From assembly GCF_028802875.1 (NCBI RefSeq), contig NZ_JARAMP010000009.1, positions 1-64,000 of the forward strand: a stretch of 64,000 nucleotides of DNA, written 5' to 3'. Each line of letters starts with the position of its first letter. The stretch's first letter is position 1. The stretch comes from Seohaeicola sp024304985. Lineage in GTDB: Bacteria; Pseudomonadota; Alphaproteobacteria; Rhodobacterales; Rhodobacteraceae. A program made the position numbers and the translations under genes. The notes under the pieces were generated by a model. The model was not told the origin of the DNA. It was given only the letters and a program-made list of their open reading frames with translations, and made no database searches. Positions 17,606 through 26,661 of the stretch are shown here, piece by piece.

Positions 17606-19585
17606 ATGAGTCTGCCACCCGGTTTCCTTGATGAATTGCGCACCCGCATCAGCCTGTCTCAGGTGGTGGGGCGCAAGGTCATGTGGGACATGCGCAAGTC
17701 CAATCAGGGCAAGGGCGACATGTGGGCACCTTGCCCCTTCCATCAGGAAAAAAGCGCGTCTTTCCATGTGGATGACCGCAAAGGCTATTACTATTGCTTC
17801 GGCTGCCACGCCAAGGGCGACGCGCTCTCCTTCGTGCGCGAGACGGAAAACGTGGGCTTCATGGAAGCGGTCGAGATTCTGGCCCGCGAAGCCGGGATGC
17901 AAATGCCCGCCCGCGACCCGCAGGCCCAGCAAAAGGCCGACCGCCGCACCCAGCTTGTCGAGGTGATGGAACAGGCGGCGCAGTTCTTCGCCCTGCAACT
18001 GCGGACAGGGGCCGCGGGACCGGCGCGCGATTACCTTGCCAAACGCGGTTTGAAAGCCGACGCGCTGGAACGGTTCGGGATCGGGTTTGCCCCCGATGGC
18101 TGGCAGGGTCTGTGGGATCACCTGACCGCCAAGAACGTGCCTGAGGATCTGATCCTTGCCGCGGGCCTTGCCAAACCCTCGAACACCGGCAAACGGCCCT
18201 ATGACGTATTCCGCAACCGCATCATGTTCCCCATTCGCGACGCGCGCGGGCGCTGCATCGCTTTTGGCGGTCGCGCGATGGACCCCAATGACAATGCGAA
18301 ATACCTGAACTCGCCGGATACGGAGCTTTTCGACAAGGGCCGCAACCTCTATAACTTCGCCGCCGCGCGCGAGGCGGCGGGCAAGGGCAAACCGCTGATC
18401 GTGGCCGAAGGCTATATGGACGTGATCGCCCTGTCCGAAGCCGGATTCACCGCCGCCGTGGCCCCTCTGGGTACCGCCGTCACCGATACCCAGCTTCAAC
18501 TGATGTGGCGCATTGCGCCAGAACCGATCATTGCGCTGGACGGCGATTCCGCAGGCATCCGCGCCGCGCTGCGGGTGATCGACCTTGCCCTGCCGCTGCT
18601 TGAGGCGGGCCAATCCCTGCGCTTTGCCGTCATGCCCGAAGGCAAGGACCCCGACGATCTGATCCGCGCCAGCGGGGCAGGGGCGATGCAGGCGCTGCTG
18701 GATCAGGCGGTGCCAATGGTCGATCTGCTCTGGCGGCGTGAAACCGAAGGACAGGTCTTCGACAGCCCCGAACGCCGCGCCACGCTCGACAAGGCGCTGC
18801 GCGAAAAGATCAAGCTGATCAAGGACCCCTCGATCCGCGCCCATTATGGCGAGGCGCTCAAGGAAATGCGCTGGGAACTGTTCGGCACCCGCCGCCGCGC
18901 CAATACCGCAGCCCGCGCCGCCCGTCCCGCATGGACGCCCGGCAGCCCGCGCTGGCAACCCGCCCCCGTGCCGCAGAGCAGCACCAAATCCTCGCTGCTG
19001 GCGCAGGCCGGGGACGGGGTCGAGGATCATCTGCGCGAGGCGGTGATCTTCGCCACGCTCATCACCACCCCCGCCGTGATCGAGGAATTCGAGGGCCAGA
19101 TCGAACAGATGGACTGTCAGGGCGCAGGCCATGCCGCCCTGCGCGATGCGCTCTTGCGCACGGCGATGTCCCATGGGCACGATCCCGATGCGCTGCGCGC
19201 TTCTCTGGAGCAGGAAGTTGGCGCGCAGCTTCTTGAAAGCCTCTTCGCGCTTCCCCATGTCCGTATCGTGCCCCCCGTGCGCCAGCCCGGCAATACCGAG
19301 ATGGCCCGCATGACGGTGGCCGAGGAACTGGCCAAGCTGACCTGTCAGCGCGGCCTCATCTCGGAAATCGCCGAGGCGGAGGAAGATCTTGAGGGGCTTG
19401 CCGACGAGGCGGTGACATGGCGGCTCAGTCAGGCCGCCGAGGCCCGCAACCGCGCCCTGCGCAGCCAGCAGCAGGACCGCACCGAATACGATACCGGCCC
19501 CAACGGGGCACGAATCAACCGCGATGAACGCAGCGCACTTGATGCACTGATGGACAAGATTACCTTCACCAAACGGGGCAGATAG
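17606..19585 (+). CDS. dnaG: DNA primase
   Basis: A 659-residue replication primase. The N-terminal zinc-binding domain has Cys43, His46, Cys64 and Cys67 (CPFH..., CFGC). The TOPRIM catalytic core includes LIVAEGYMDVIAL near 265 and ALDGDSAG near 310. A linker rich in Ala/Pro (about 430-460) precedes the C-terminal DnaB-binding domain. DnaG makes RNA primers at the replication fork. It is followed by rpoD, the classic dnaG-rpoD order, with about 160 bp between them. Confidence 0.98.
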   Translation: MSLPPGFLDELRTRISLSQVVGRKVMWDMRKSNQGKGDMWAPCPFHQEKSASFHVDDRKGYYYCFGCHAKGDALSFVRETENVGFMEAVEILAREAGMQMPARDPQAQQKADRRTQLVEVMEQAAQFFALQLRTGAAGPARDYLAKRGLKADALERFGIGFAPDGWQGLWDHLTAKNVPEDLILAAGLAKPSNTGKRPYDVFRNRIMFPIRDARGRCIAFGGRAMDPNDNAKYLNSPDTELFDKGRNLYNFAAAREAAGKGKPLIVAEGYMDVIALSEAGFTAAVAPLGTAVTDTQLQLMWRIAPEPIIALDGDSAGIRAALRVIDLALPLLEAGQSLRFAVMPEGKDPDDLIRASGAGAMQALLDQAVPMVDLLWRRETEGQVFDSPERRATLDKALREKIKLIKDPSIRAHYGEALKEMRWELFGTRRRANTAARAARPAWTPGSPRWQPAPVPQSSTKSSLLAQAGDGVEDHLREAVIFATLITTPAVIEEFEGQIEQMDCQGAGHAALRDALLRTAMSHGHDPDALRASLEQEVGAQLLESLFALPHVRIVPPVRQPGNTEMARMTVAEELAKLTCQRGLISEIAEAEEDLEGLADEAVTWRLSQAAEARNRALRSQQQDRTEYDTGPNGARINRDERSALDALMDKITFTKRGR

Positions 19586-19630
19586 TGGTTTTAAGAGCGA
19601 ATTGGTAAATAAATGAGGGTAAACGGTTTG

Positions 19631-19670
19631 CGAATCACTGCGAATCAAGGTTGATTCGGATAGCGAATCA
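19631..19670. promoter_or_regulatory. Four phased GANTC (CcrM-type) sites upstream of rpoD
   Basis: GAATC at 19632-19636 and 19642-19646, GATTC at 19653-19657 and GAATC at 19665-19669 are spaced 10, 11 and 12 bp apart. Three are in the extended form GCGAATCA and one is inverted. GANTC is the target of the alphaproteobacterial cell-cycle methylase CcrM, and methylated sites recruit GcrA. The cluster lies 75-110 bp before the rpoD ATG. Regulation is inferred. Confidence 0.55.
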
Positions 19671-19743
19671 GACGGCCGTCACGCACCACCCCATGTGCCG
19701 CAGATCGACCGCGACAGACCGCCCGCCAATGCAGGAGCATTTC

Positions 19744-21735
19744 ATGGCCGCAAAAGACACCGACGACACGCCGCAGGACGATCAGGACACCGAAGTCTCC
19801 CTCGACATGAGCCAGGCCGCGGTCAAGAAGATGATCGCCGAAGCGCGCGACCGGGGTTACATCACCTATGATCAGCTGAATCAGGTTCTCCCGCCTGATC
19901 AGGTCTCGTCCGAGCAGATCGAGGATGTGATGTCGATGCTGTCCGAAATGGGCATCAACATCATCGAGGATGATGAGGTCGATGACGAGGAGGCCAAGTC
20001 CACCGCCGTCGTCGATATCTCCTCGAACCGCGATCTCGCGCTGGCCTCGGGCACGTCGGAAAAGCTGGACCGCACCGATGATCCGGTCCGCATGTATCTG
20101 CGCGAAATGGGCAGCGTCGAGTTGCTGTCCCGCGAGGGCGAGATTGCCATCGCCAAGCGGATCGAGGCTGGCCGCAACACGATGATCGCCGGGCTGTGCG
20201 AAAGCCCGCTGACCTTTCAGGCCATCACGATCTGGCGTGACGAACTTTTGTCCGAAGACATCCTGCTGCGCGATGTGATCGACCTTGAAGCCACCTTCGG
20301 CACGCAACTGGGCGAAGACGGCGATCTGGGCGACGGCCCCGTGGCCGCCCCCGCCAATGTCAGCCGCGCGCCCCGCCCCGCCATCGGCGAGGATGAGCAG
20401 GAACTGGACGCCGACGGCAATCCGATCAGCCGCGAGGATGACGAGGACGAGGATGAGCAGGCCAACATGAGCCTTGCCGCCATGGAAGCCGCGCTAAAGC
20501 CGCGCGTGCTGGAGACGCTGGACCGGATCGCGGATGACTACGCTCGCCTGTCGGAAATGCAGGACAGCCGCATCTCGGCCACGCTGAACGAGGATTCCAG
20601 CTTCTCGGCGGATGACGAGGGCACCTATCAGACGCTGCGCGCGGAAATCGTGCTTCTGGTGAACGAACTGCACCTGCACAACAACCGCATCGAGGCGCTG
20701 ATCGACCAGCTTTACGGCATCAACCGCCGTGTGATGCAGATCGACTCGGCCTTGGTGAAACTGGCCGATCAGGCGCGGATCAACCGGCGCGAATTCGTCG
20801 ATGAATATCGCGGCTACGAGCTGGACCCGAACTGGCTGGACCGCATGGCCCAGAAACCGGGCCGGGGTTGGCAGGCGCTAATCGAACGCTCCGCCGACAA
20901 GGTCGAGGAACTGCGCGCCGACATGGCGCAGGTCGGCCAGTATGTCGGCCTCGACATCAGCGAATTCCGCCGCATCGTGAACCAGGTCCAGAAGGGCGAG
21001 AAAGAAGCCCGTCAGGCCAAGAAGGAAATGGTCGAGGCAAACCTGCGCCTCGTAATCTCGATCGCCAAGAAATACACCAACCGAGGGCTGCAATTCCTTG
21101 ATCTCATTCAGGAAGGCAATATCGGCCTGATGAAGGCGGTCGATAAGTTCGAATATCGTCGCGGCTACAAATTCTCGACCTATGCCACATGGTGGATCCG
21201 GCAGGCCATCACCCGCTCCATCGCGGATCAGGCGCGCACCATCCGTATCCCGGTGCACATGATCGAAACGATCAACAAACTGGTCCGCACGGGCCGGCAG
21301 ATGCTGCACGAGATCGGCCGCGAACCCACGCCGGAAGAACTGGCCGAAAAGCTGCAGATGCCGCTGGAAAAGGTCCGCAAGGTGATGAAGATCGCCAAGG
21401 AACCGATCTCTCTCGAAACCCCCATCGGGGACGAGGAAGACAGCCAGCTTGGCGATTTCATCGAGGACAAGAATGCCGTGCTGCCGCTCGACAGCGCCAT
21501 TCAGGAAAACCTCAAGGAAACCACGACCCGCGTGCTTGCCAGCCTCACCCCGCGCGAGGAACGCGTGCTGCGCATGCGCTTCGGCATCGGCATGAACACC
21601 GACCACACGCTTGAGGAAGTGGGCCAGCAGTTCAGCGTGACCCGCGAACGGATCCGCCAGATCGAGGCCAAGGCCCTGCGCAAGCTGAAGCACCCCAGCC
21701 GCTCGCGCAAACTGCGCAGCTTCCTCGACGGTTGA
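19744..21735 (+). CDS. rpoD: RNA polymerase sigma factor RpoD (sigma-70)
   Basis: The 663-residue primary sigma factor. Region 1.1 is at the N-terminus, followed by the acidic non-conserved insertion (about 200-240, rich in Asp/Glu). Region 2 has NLRLVISIAKKYTNRGLQFL and the -10-recognition part FSTYATWWIRQAITR. Regions 3 and 4 end with the helix-turn-helix TLEEVGQQFSVTRERIRQIE. The ATG at 19744 is supported by GGAG nine bases upstream; upstream in-frame ATGs lack this. It follows dnaG and ends in a strong terminator. Confidence 0.98.
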   Translation: MAAKDTDDTPQDDQDTEVSLDMSQAAVKKMIAEARDRGYITYDQLNQVLPPDQVSSEQIEDVMSMLSEMGINIIEDDEVDDEEAKSTAVVDISSNRDLALASGTSEKLDRTDDPVRMYLREMGSVELLSREGEIAIAKRIEAGRNTMIAGLCESPLTFQAITIWRDELLSEDILLRDVIDLEATFGTQLGEDGDLGDGPVAAPANVSRAPRPAIGEDEQELDADGNPISREDDEDEDEQANMSLAAMEAALKPRVLETLDRIADDYARLSEMQDSRISATLNEDSSFSADDEGTYQTLRAEIVLLVNELHLHNNRIEALIDQLYGINRRVMQIDSALVKLADQARINRREFVDEYRGYELDPNWLDRMAQKPGRGWQALIERSADKVEELRADMAQVGQYVGLDISEFRRIVNQVQKGEKEARQAKKEMVEANLRLVISIAKKYTNRGLQFLDLIQEGNIGLMKAVDKFEYRRGYKFSTYATWWIRQAITRSIADQARTIRIPVHMIETINKLVRTGRQMLHEIGREPTPEELAEKLQMPLEKVRKVMKIAKEPISLETPIGDEEDSQLGDFIEDKNAVLPLDSAIQENLKETTTRVLASLTPREERVLRMRFGIGMNTDHTLEEVGQQFSVTRERIRQIEAKALRKLKHPSRSRKLRSFLDG

Positions 21736-21740
21736 GACAG

Positions 21741-21800
21741 GCGTGATCGCAACGTGCAAGGGGCGGCGGATCATCTGCCGCCCTTTTTGCATGATCACGC
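21741..21800 (+). terminator. Rho-independent terminator of rpoD
   Basis: GGGCGGC (21761-21767) pairs with GCCGCCC (21777-21783), followed by TTTTT. The stem extends through GCAA/TTGC, and an outer GCGTGATC/GATCACGC (21741-21748/21793-21800) gives a long nested hairpin right after the rpoD stop. Confidence 0.85.
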
Positions 21801-21880
21801 ATCTGTGTCGCTGCGGTGTTTTACTCACCACCCCCGATGCCCTACCATCGCCTTCAGGTTGATCACGCTGGAGACATCCG

Positions 21881-22303
21881 ATGCCCCGTCTGTCCGCTCT
21901 GTCCCTTGCCCTCGTCGCGGCGCTCTCCGGCCCGGCAATGGCCTTCCAGCCGTTGATCCCGCTGGATGTCCGCCCCACCGGCACGCCCGGCACCTTCGAG
22001 GTGATCGAAAGCCGCGGCGCCGGCCCCTCGCATATCTGGTGCGTCGCCGCCGATCACGCGCGTCACAGCTTGAACGCGACCGGCACCCAGCGTCTGACCG
22101 TGGTCGCCCCGCTCGGTGCCAGCCAGACCAAACAGGGCAGCAAGGCCGTGACCTTCACCCTGACCCCGCCGGATGCGGCCACCACCAACAGCGTGACTCC
22201 CGGCATGCTGGGCGGTGCGCTGTTGTCGGTGCGCAGCGATGGCGCAACCATGAGCGTCATCCAGGCGCTGCAATATTGCTCTGATCACATCGAAATGCCC
22301 TGA
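21881..22303 (+). CDS. Secreted two-cysteine protein, paralogue A
   Basis: A 140-residue protein with a signal peptide (MPRLSALSLALVAALSGPAMA, cleavage after about residue 21). The mature part has two cysteines in the motifs AGPSHIWCVAADHAR and LQYCSDHIE near the C-terminus, probably disulfide-bonded. It is a tandem paralogue of the next gene, 43 bp downstream, with the same layout. I do not recognise a named family. A hairpin GCGATC/GATCGC follows its stop. Confidence 0.75.
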   Translation: MPRLSALSLALVAALSGPAMAFQPLIPLDVRPTGTPGTFEVIESRGAGPSHIWCVAADHARHSLNATGTQRLTVVAPLGASQTKQGSKAVTFTLTPPDAATTNSVTPGMLGGALLSVRSDGATMSVIQALQYCSDHIEMP

Positions 22304-22346
22304 AACCGCGATCGCTGCGGATCGCGCCCGGAAAGGACAGCATGAC

Positions 22347-22781
22347 ATGGCCCATCGCCCGATTGGAACAGCGCTCGCCATCCTGATCCTGATGGGGCTG
22401 CTCGCCCCGCAGCAGGCGCAGGCCTTTCGCCCGCAGTTTCCCCTGACCGTCATTCAGGCCCCCGACAGCCGCGAATTCGAAGTGCTCGAAGAACATGCCG
22501 CAGGTCCCCGCCAGATCTGGTGCGCCGCCGCCGAGCATGGACGCGACGTGCTGCGCCTGCCCACCGCCACCCGCCTTTACATCGCGCGCGGGCGCGGTCC
22601 CAGCCAACTGGCCCCCGGTCGCATCTCGGTCCGCTTCAGCCCGGACCCGGTCGAACCCATCGCGCCCAAGCAGGACAGCACCTATTCCGTGTCGCTGCGC
22701 GATGTCGGTTTCTCGCTCTCCATCGGCCACGCGCAATCCTATTGCGACGACCGGATCGAGGATCTTTTCGACCGGTTCTGA
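22347..22781 (+). CDS. Secreted two-cysteine protein, paralogue B
   Basis: A 144-residue protein with a signal peptide (ALAILILMGLLAPQQAQA, cleavage after about residue 26). The mature chain begins FRPQFPLTVIQ and carries AGPRQIWCAAAEHGRDV and, near the end, AQSYCDDRIED. Both Cys-containing motifs align with those of the preceding paralogue, and spacing between them is similar. GGAAAGGA provides the ribosome site. The two genes are probably co-transcribed. The function is unknown; periplasmic location is inferred. Confidence 0.75.
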   Translation: MAHRPIGTALAILILMGLLAPQQAQAFRPQFPLTVIQAPDSREFEVLEEHAAGPRQIWCAAAEHGRDVLRLPTATRLYIARGRGPSQLAPGRISVRFSPDPVEPIAPKQDSTYSVSLRDVGFSLSIGHAQSYCDDRIEDLFDRF

Positions 22782-22920
22782 CCGCTGGGCGCACTGGCAT
22801 GAAAAGTCATTTCAATCAATATTTTATCCCGCCCTTTTGATGCTATGGCGAAAAGGCAACGCTTCATCTTGGGGCCAGATTTTCCCGCTACCCAAAACCT
22901 TGAGGCTGTCCTATAGTGCC

Positions 22921-22929
22921 TGTGGATAA
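22921..22929 (-). promoter_or_regulatory. Perfect DnaA box upstream of nrdR
   Basis: TGTGGATAA is the exact reverse complement of the strongest DnaA box TTATCCACA. It lies 53 bp before the nrdR start. Directly after it, GTGGGG and CCCCAC (about 22930-22948) can form a hairpin that may partly mask the leader. Confidence 0.5.
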
Positions 22930-22982
22930 GTGGGGGGCGAACCCCACAGTCAGAGGCAGAGACAAGATAAAGGGGGCCAGCC

Positions 22983-23450
22983 ATGCGCTGTCCGTTTTGC
23001 GGAAATATCGACACCCAGGTGAAGGACTCGCGCCCGGCCGAAGATCACGTTTCGATCCGGCGGCGGCGGTTCTGCCCGGCCTGTGGCGGGCGCTTCACCA
23101 CCTACGAGCGGGTGCAGCTGCGTGATCTGGTCGTCATCAAATCGAATGGACGGCGCGAGGAATTCGACCGCGACAAGCTGGAACGCTCGATCCGCATCTC
23201 GCTGCAAAAGCGGCCCGTCGAGCCCGAGCGGATGGACCAGATGGTCTCCGGCATCGTCCGGCGGCTGGAAAGCATGGGCGAGACGGATATCCCCTCCAAG
23301 GTGATCGGCGAGATCGTGATGGAGGCGCTAGCCCGTATCGACACCGTCGCCTATGTCCGTTTCGCCAGCGTCTACAAGAACTTCCAGGCTGCCGACGATT
23401 TCGACAAATTCGTCTCCGAGCTGCGTCCCGACACCGCCCCTGAAACGTGA
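22983..23450 (+). CDS. nrdR: Transcriptional repressor NrdR
   Basis: A 155-residue regulator of ribonucleotide reductase genes. The N-terminal zinc ribbon MRCPFCGNIDTQVKDSR ... FCPACGGRFTTYERV supplies four Cys ligands. An ATP-cone domain (about 48-140) senses nucleotides, with the RREEFDRDKLERSIRISLQK and YVRFASVYKNF motifs. The length matches the family. Its stop overlaps the GTG start of ribD, so the two genes are translationally coupled, a common arrangement. Confidence 0.97.
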   Translation: MRCPFCGNIDTQVKDSRPAEDHVSIRRRRFCPACGGRFTTYERVQLRDLVVIKSNGRREEFDRDKLERSIRISLQKRPVEPERMDQMVSGIVRRLESMGETDIPSKVIGEIVMEALARIDTVAYVRFASVYKNFQAADDFDKFVSELRPDTAPET

Positions 23451-24556
23451 CGCGGGCCGTGCGCTGGTCCGACCAAACCTACATGGCGCTCGCCCTGTCA
23501 CTGGGGCGGCGCGGCCAGGGTCAGACCTGGCCCAACCCCGCCGTGGGCTGCGTGATCGTCAGGGATGGCCGCATCATCGGGCGCGGTTGGACTGCCCCCG
23601 GTGGCCGGCCCCATGCCGAGCCGCAGGCGCTGGCCCGCGCCGGGGAGGCGGCGCGCGGGGCCACCGCCTATGTCAGCCTCGAGCCTTGTGCCCATCATGG
23701 CAAGACGCCCCCCTGCGCCGACACACTGATCAAGGCAGGCATCAGCCGCGTCGTCGCTCCCCTCCAGGACAGTGACCCGCGGGTGTCCGGGCGGGGCTTC
23801 GCCATGCTGCGCGCCGCCGGGGTCGAGGTCACCACAGGCGTGATGGCCGACCAGGCCGCCCGCGATCTGGCCGGGTTCTTCCTGCGCATCCGCGAGGGGC
23901 GGCCACGCGTGACGCTCAAGCTTGCCTCCAGTTTCGACGGGCGCATCGCGACCGCGACAGGCGACAGCCAGTGGATCACCGGGCCCGCGGCGCGCCGCGC
24001 GGTCCATGCGATGCGCGCGCGCCACGATGCGGTGATGGTGGGGGCGGGCACCGCGCGCGCCGATGATCCCACGCTGACCGTGCGCGGCCTTGGCATCACG
24101 CGCCAGCCGGTCCGCATCGTCGTGTCGCGCAGGCTCGATCTGCCGCTCAGCGGCAACCTTGCCCAATCCGCCGCCGATGTCCCGCTCTGGCTCTGCCACG
24201 GCCCCGACGCCGATCCCCGCCTGATCGAGGCGTGGTCTGGTCTTGGCGCGCGCCTCATCCCCTGCGCCACCACGGCCGGGCAGATCGACGCCTCCGCCCT
24301 TTTGCAGGAACTCGGACAGGCGGGTCTGACCTCGGTCTTCTGCGAAGGGGGCGGTGCGCTCGCGGCCTCGCTGCTCTCTGCCGGTTTTGTGGACGAGCTG
24401 ATCGGCTTCACCGCAGGCGTGATGATCGGCGCCGAGGGTCAGCCCGCGCTGGGCGCGCTTGGCCTCTCGCATCTGGCAAGCGCCCCGCGCTTCGATCTGA
24501 TCGAGAGCCGCGCCATCGGCCCCGACATCCTGCACCGCTGGGTGCCACAGGGCTGA
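23447..24556 (+). CDS. ribD: Bifunctional pyrimidine deaminase/reductase RibD
   Basis: A 369-residue enzyme for two successive riboflavin steps: deamination of the pyrimidine and reduction of its ribose. The N-terminal deaminase domain has the zinc motifs HAEPQAL and SLEPCAHHGKTPPCAD. The C-terminal reductase domain starts near residue 150 (RVTLKLASSFDGRIA) and contains GAGTARADDPTLTVR and FCEGGGALAASLL. It uses a GTG start overlapping the nrdR stop. The next rib gene is separated by an oppositely oriented capsule block. Confidence 0.96.
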   Translation: MTRAVRWSDQTYMALALSLGRRGQGQTWPNPAVGCVIVRDGRIIGRGWTAPGGRPHAEPQALARAGEAARGATAYVSLEPCAHHGKTPPCADTLIKAGISRVVAPLQDSDPRVSGRGFAMLRAAGVEVTTGVMADQAARDLAGFFLRIREGRPRVTLKLASSFDGRIATATGDSQWITGPAARRAVHAMRARHDAVMVGAGTARADDPTLTVRGLGITRQPVRIVVSRRLDLPLSGNLAQSAADVPLWLCHGPDADPRLIEAWSGLGARLIPCATTAGQIDASALLQELGQAGLTSVFCEGGGALAASLLSAGFVDELIGFTAGVMIGAEGQPALGALGLSHLASAPRFDLIESRAIGPDILHRWVPQG

Positions 24557-24564
24557 CGCGGCCT

Positions 24565-24587
24565 GCTTCTTCTTGCCTCAAATATCC
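24565..24587 (-). repeat. Intergenic repeat, copy 2 (left of capsule block)
   Basis: On the minus strand it reads GGATATTTGAGGCAAGAAG plus AAGC. It differs by a single base over 23 bp from the copy at 30106-30128, which is on the plus strand. Together the two copies bracket the capsule genes and ribE as an inverted pair. It lies between the ribD and kpsC 3' ends. Confidence 0.7.
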
Positions 24588-24603
24588 AAGGACAACGCCC
24601 GCC

Positions 24604-26655
24604 TCAGCCGCGCCGCCACAAATGGGCGTGCCCCGCGAAAACTCCCTGCAGCTTCGCCAGCAGCCGGTTGGCCAGCCCACCGCGCGCCACCGCGCCTGCC
24701 GCCAATCGTTCCACCGCCACCTCGACCGGGCAGGGCAAGCCGCTCACCGGATCGCGATAGCGTGGATAGTCGATCAAGGCCGCATGAACCAATCCTTCAA
24801 GCGTCACATGCGCCTGCCGCCGGGGCAGGGCGGGACCACGATGATCGGTCAGCCCCCAACCGGCATAGAAGGGCGCGCCCAGAGTCACGACCTGCCGCCC
24901 CCGGATCAGTGCCTCGAACCCCAGAAGCGAGGTCATGGTCCACACTGCATCCACCTGTGACATCAACGCGGCAGGATCGGCGCCCGTCACCACCAGATCG
25001 GCGATCCCCTCGGCCTCCGGCAAGGCACCGGGCCGCAAGCCTGCCTCGACATCCGGGTGGGGTTTGTAGACCACAAACGCGTCCGGATTGCCCGCCCGCG
25101 CCGCCGCCAGAAGGGCTGCATTGGTCCGCACATCGCCTGCACCCAGACGGATCGAGGCGTCATCCTCCACCTGCCCCGGCACCAGCAGGACGCGCCGCCC
25201 TGCGGCCAGTGCCCGAAGGTCGGGCGCGTCCTGCCCCAGATTGTACTTGCTCAACCCGCGCGCCACCAGCGCCGCCATCAGCGCGCGCGCCCGCGCCGCC
25301 TGATCGGGCCGCAACGCGGCGCGCGCGGCGATCATCCGCTCCAATCGGCTATCCCGTGAAGGATCGTAATAGATGCCCAGATCGTCACAGACCAAGGACA
25401 GCGGCGGCACCAGATCCGCCCCAAGCCCGCGCGAGCGCAGAAAGCCATCCTCGACCCGCACCGCGCCATCAGGGGCCGTATCCGCCTTGGCCGCCCAGAC
25501 CATCGCGCGCCGCCCGTCCCGCGCCGGGCCGTCGCGGAACCGCACCGGCGTCACCCCGCCGAAAAACCCGTTGATCGCTCCGCGCTTCCACAGCCGCATG
25601 CCGTTGGCCTGCCAGCCGTGGCGATCCTCGCGCCAGGCCCGCACCTGTGCCTCCAGCGCCGAGATCGCCTCATCCAGCGGACACAGACGGTCGCGGCAAG
25701 GGTCATACCAGACCGGATAGAGGATCATGGCGGCAGCGAACAATTGCGCCCGCGTCAGGCGGCGCTGGCGGCGGGTGACGGGGGTGAAATCTTCGCTCAA
25801 CCCCCATCCGGCATAGAAGGGCTGGCCAAAGACATGCGGGCGATGCCCCGCCAGAATGGCCTCGAACCCCATTTGCGAGGAAACGGTATAGACCGCCACA
25901 GCGCCCTCCAACAGTGCGCGCGGGCTGACGGGGGCCGACAGCAGCGTGATATCCGCACCCGGTGCCAGCGCCAGCGTGTCGGCATCGAAATAGCCCGCAC
26001 GGTGGCCTGCAACGGTTTCGGGATGTGTCTTGATCACGATCCGCGCGCCCGGATTATCCTGCGTGGCATGGAACAGCATTTCGCGGAAGGTGTTGCTATC
26101 CGCCCGTCCCTGCGTGACGGCGGCATCGCCCCGCGTCTGGTCGATGATCAGCACATAGCCCGGCGCGGGCAGGGGGGCCTGCGGATCATGGGCGTTGTAC
26201 TTGCTCAGATCAGCCTCGGCCAGCCGCGCCATGGCCCCGCGCGCCGCATCCAGCAGGGCGGTGTCATCCAGCGGATGGGTGGCCAGCAGCACCTCAAGGT
26301 CCGAAGGCTGGGCGGGGTCGTAATGCATGCCCCGGCTGTCGATCACCAGTCCCAATGGCGGCTCTCCGTCCCGCCCCGGATGGACCGAGCGCAGAAAGGC
26401 ATCCTCGATCCGCACCAGCGTCGCCCCGGTCTGCCGCGCCATCGCCTCGCCCCGCGCGGCATAGGGTGAATGGCCCCAGACCGCGATGCGATCCTGCGGA
26501 CCCGGCACACCCAGGCGCAGCTCATGCCCCGCCAGGTCCAGAATGCGCCGGATGCGCGGCTGGGTCAGAAAACCGGCGTTGTAATAGAAAAGCCGCCGGG
26601 AGGTAGGTCCCCCGGCGGCGTCATGTCTGGCCGTTTCAGGCAGGCGGTCGGGCAC
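24604..26655 (-). CDS. kpsC: Capsular polysaccharide beta-Kdo transferase-like protein KpsC
   Basis: A 683-residue two-domain protein with an internal duplication. Each half carries the same motif series: FYNAGFL-like start, then LVIDSRGMHYDP...LSKYN (first) and LVCDDLGIYYDP...GLSKYNLG (second), then KTHPE and KPHPD. KpsC builds the β-Kdo linker on which group 2-type capsules are assembled at the inner membrane. It uses a GTG start at 26655, six bases past the end of the upstream export gene, so they are coupled. A strong hairpin lies in its first 25 codons. Confidence 0.9.
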   Translation of the reverse strand: MPDRLPETARHDAAGGPTSRRLFYYNAGFLTQPRIRRILDLAGHELRLGVPGPQDRIAVWGHSPYAARGEAMARQTGATLVRIEDAFLRSVHPGRDGEPPLGLVIDSRGMHYDPAQPSDLEVLLATHPLDDTALLDAARGAMARLAEADLSKYNAHDPQAPLPAPGYVLIIDQTRGDAAVTQGRADSNTFREMLFHATQDNPGARIVIKTHPETVAGHRAGYFDADTLALAPGADITLLSAPVSPRALLEGAVAVYTVSSQMGFEAILAGHRPHVFGQPFYAGWGLSEDFTPVTRRQRRLTRAQLFAAAMILYPVWYDPCRDRLCPLDEAISALEAQVRAWREDRHGWQANGMRLWKRGAINGFFGGVTPVRFRDGPARDGRRAMVWAAKADTAPDGAVRVEDGFLRSRGLGADLVPPLSLVCDDLGIYYDPSRDSRLERMIAARAALRPDQAARARALMAALVARGLSKYNLGQDAPDLRALAAGRRVLLVPGQVEDDASIRLGAGDVRTNAALLAAARAGNPDAFVVYKPHPDVEAGLRPGALPEAEGIADLVVTGADPAALMSQVDAVWTMTSLLGFEALIRGRQVVTLGAPFYAGWGLTDHRGPALPRRQAHVTLEGLVHAALIDYPRYRDPVSGLPCPVEVAVERLAAGAVARGGLANRLLAKLQGVFAGHAHLWRRG

Positions 26656-26661
26656 GGTGGA

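Noticed and set aside
17552..19648. A long frame antisense to dnaG
   Set aside because: dnaG has all its motifs; the antisense translation has none.
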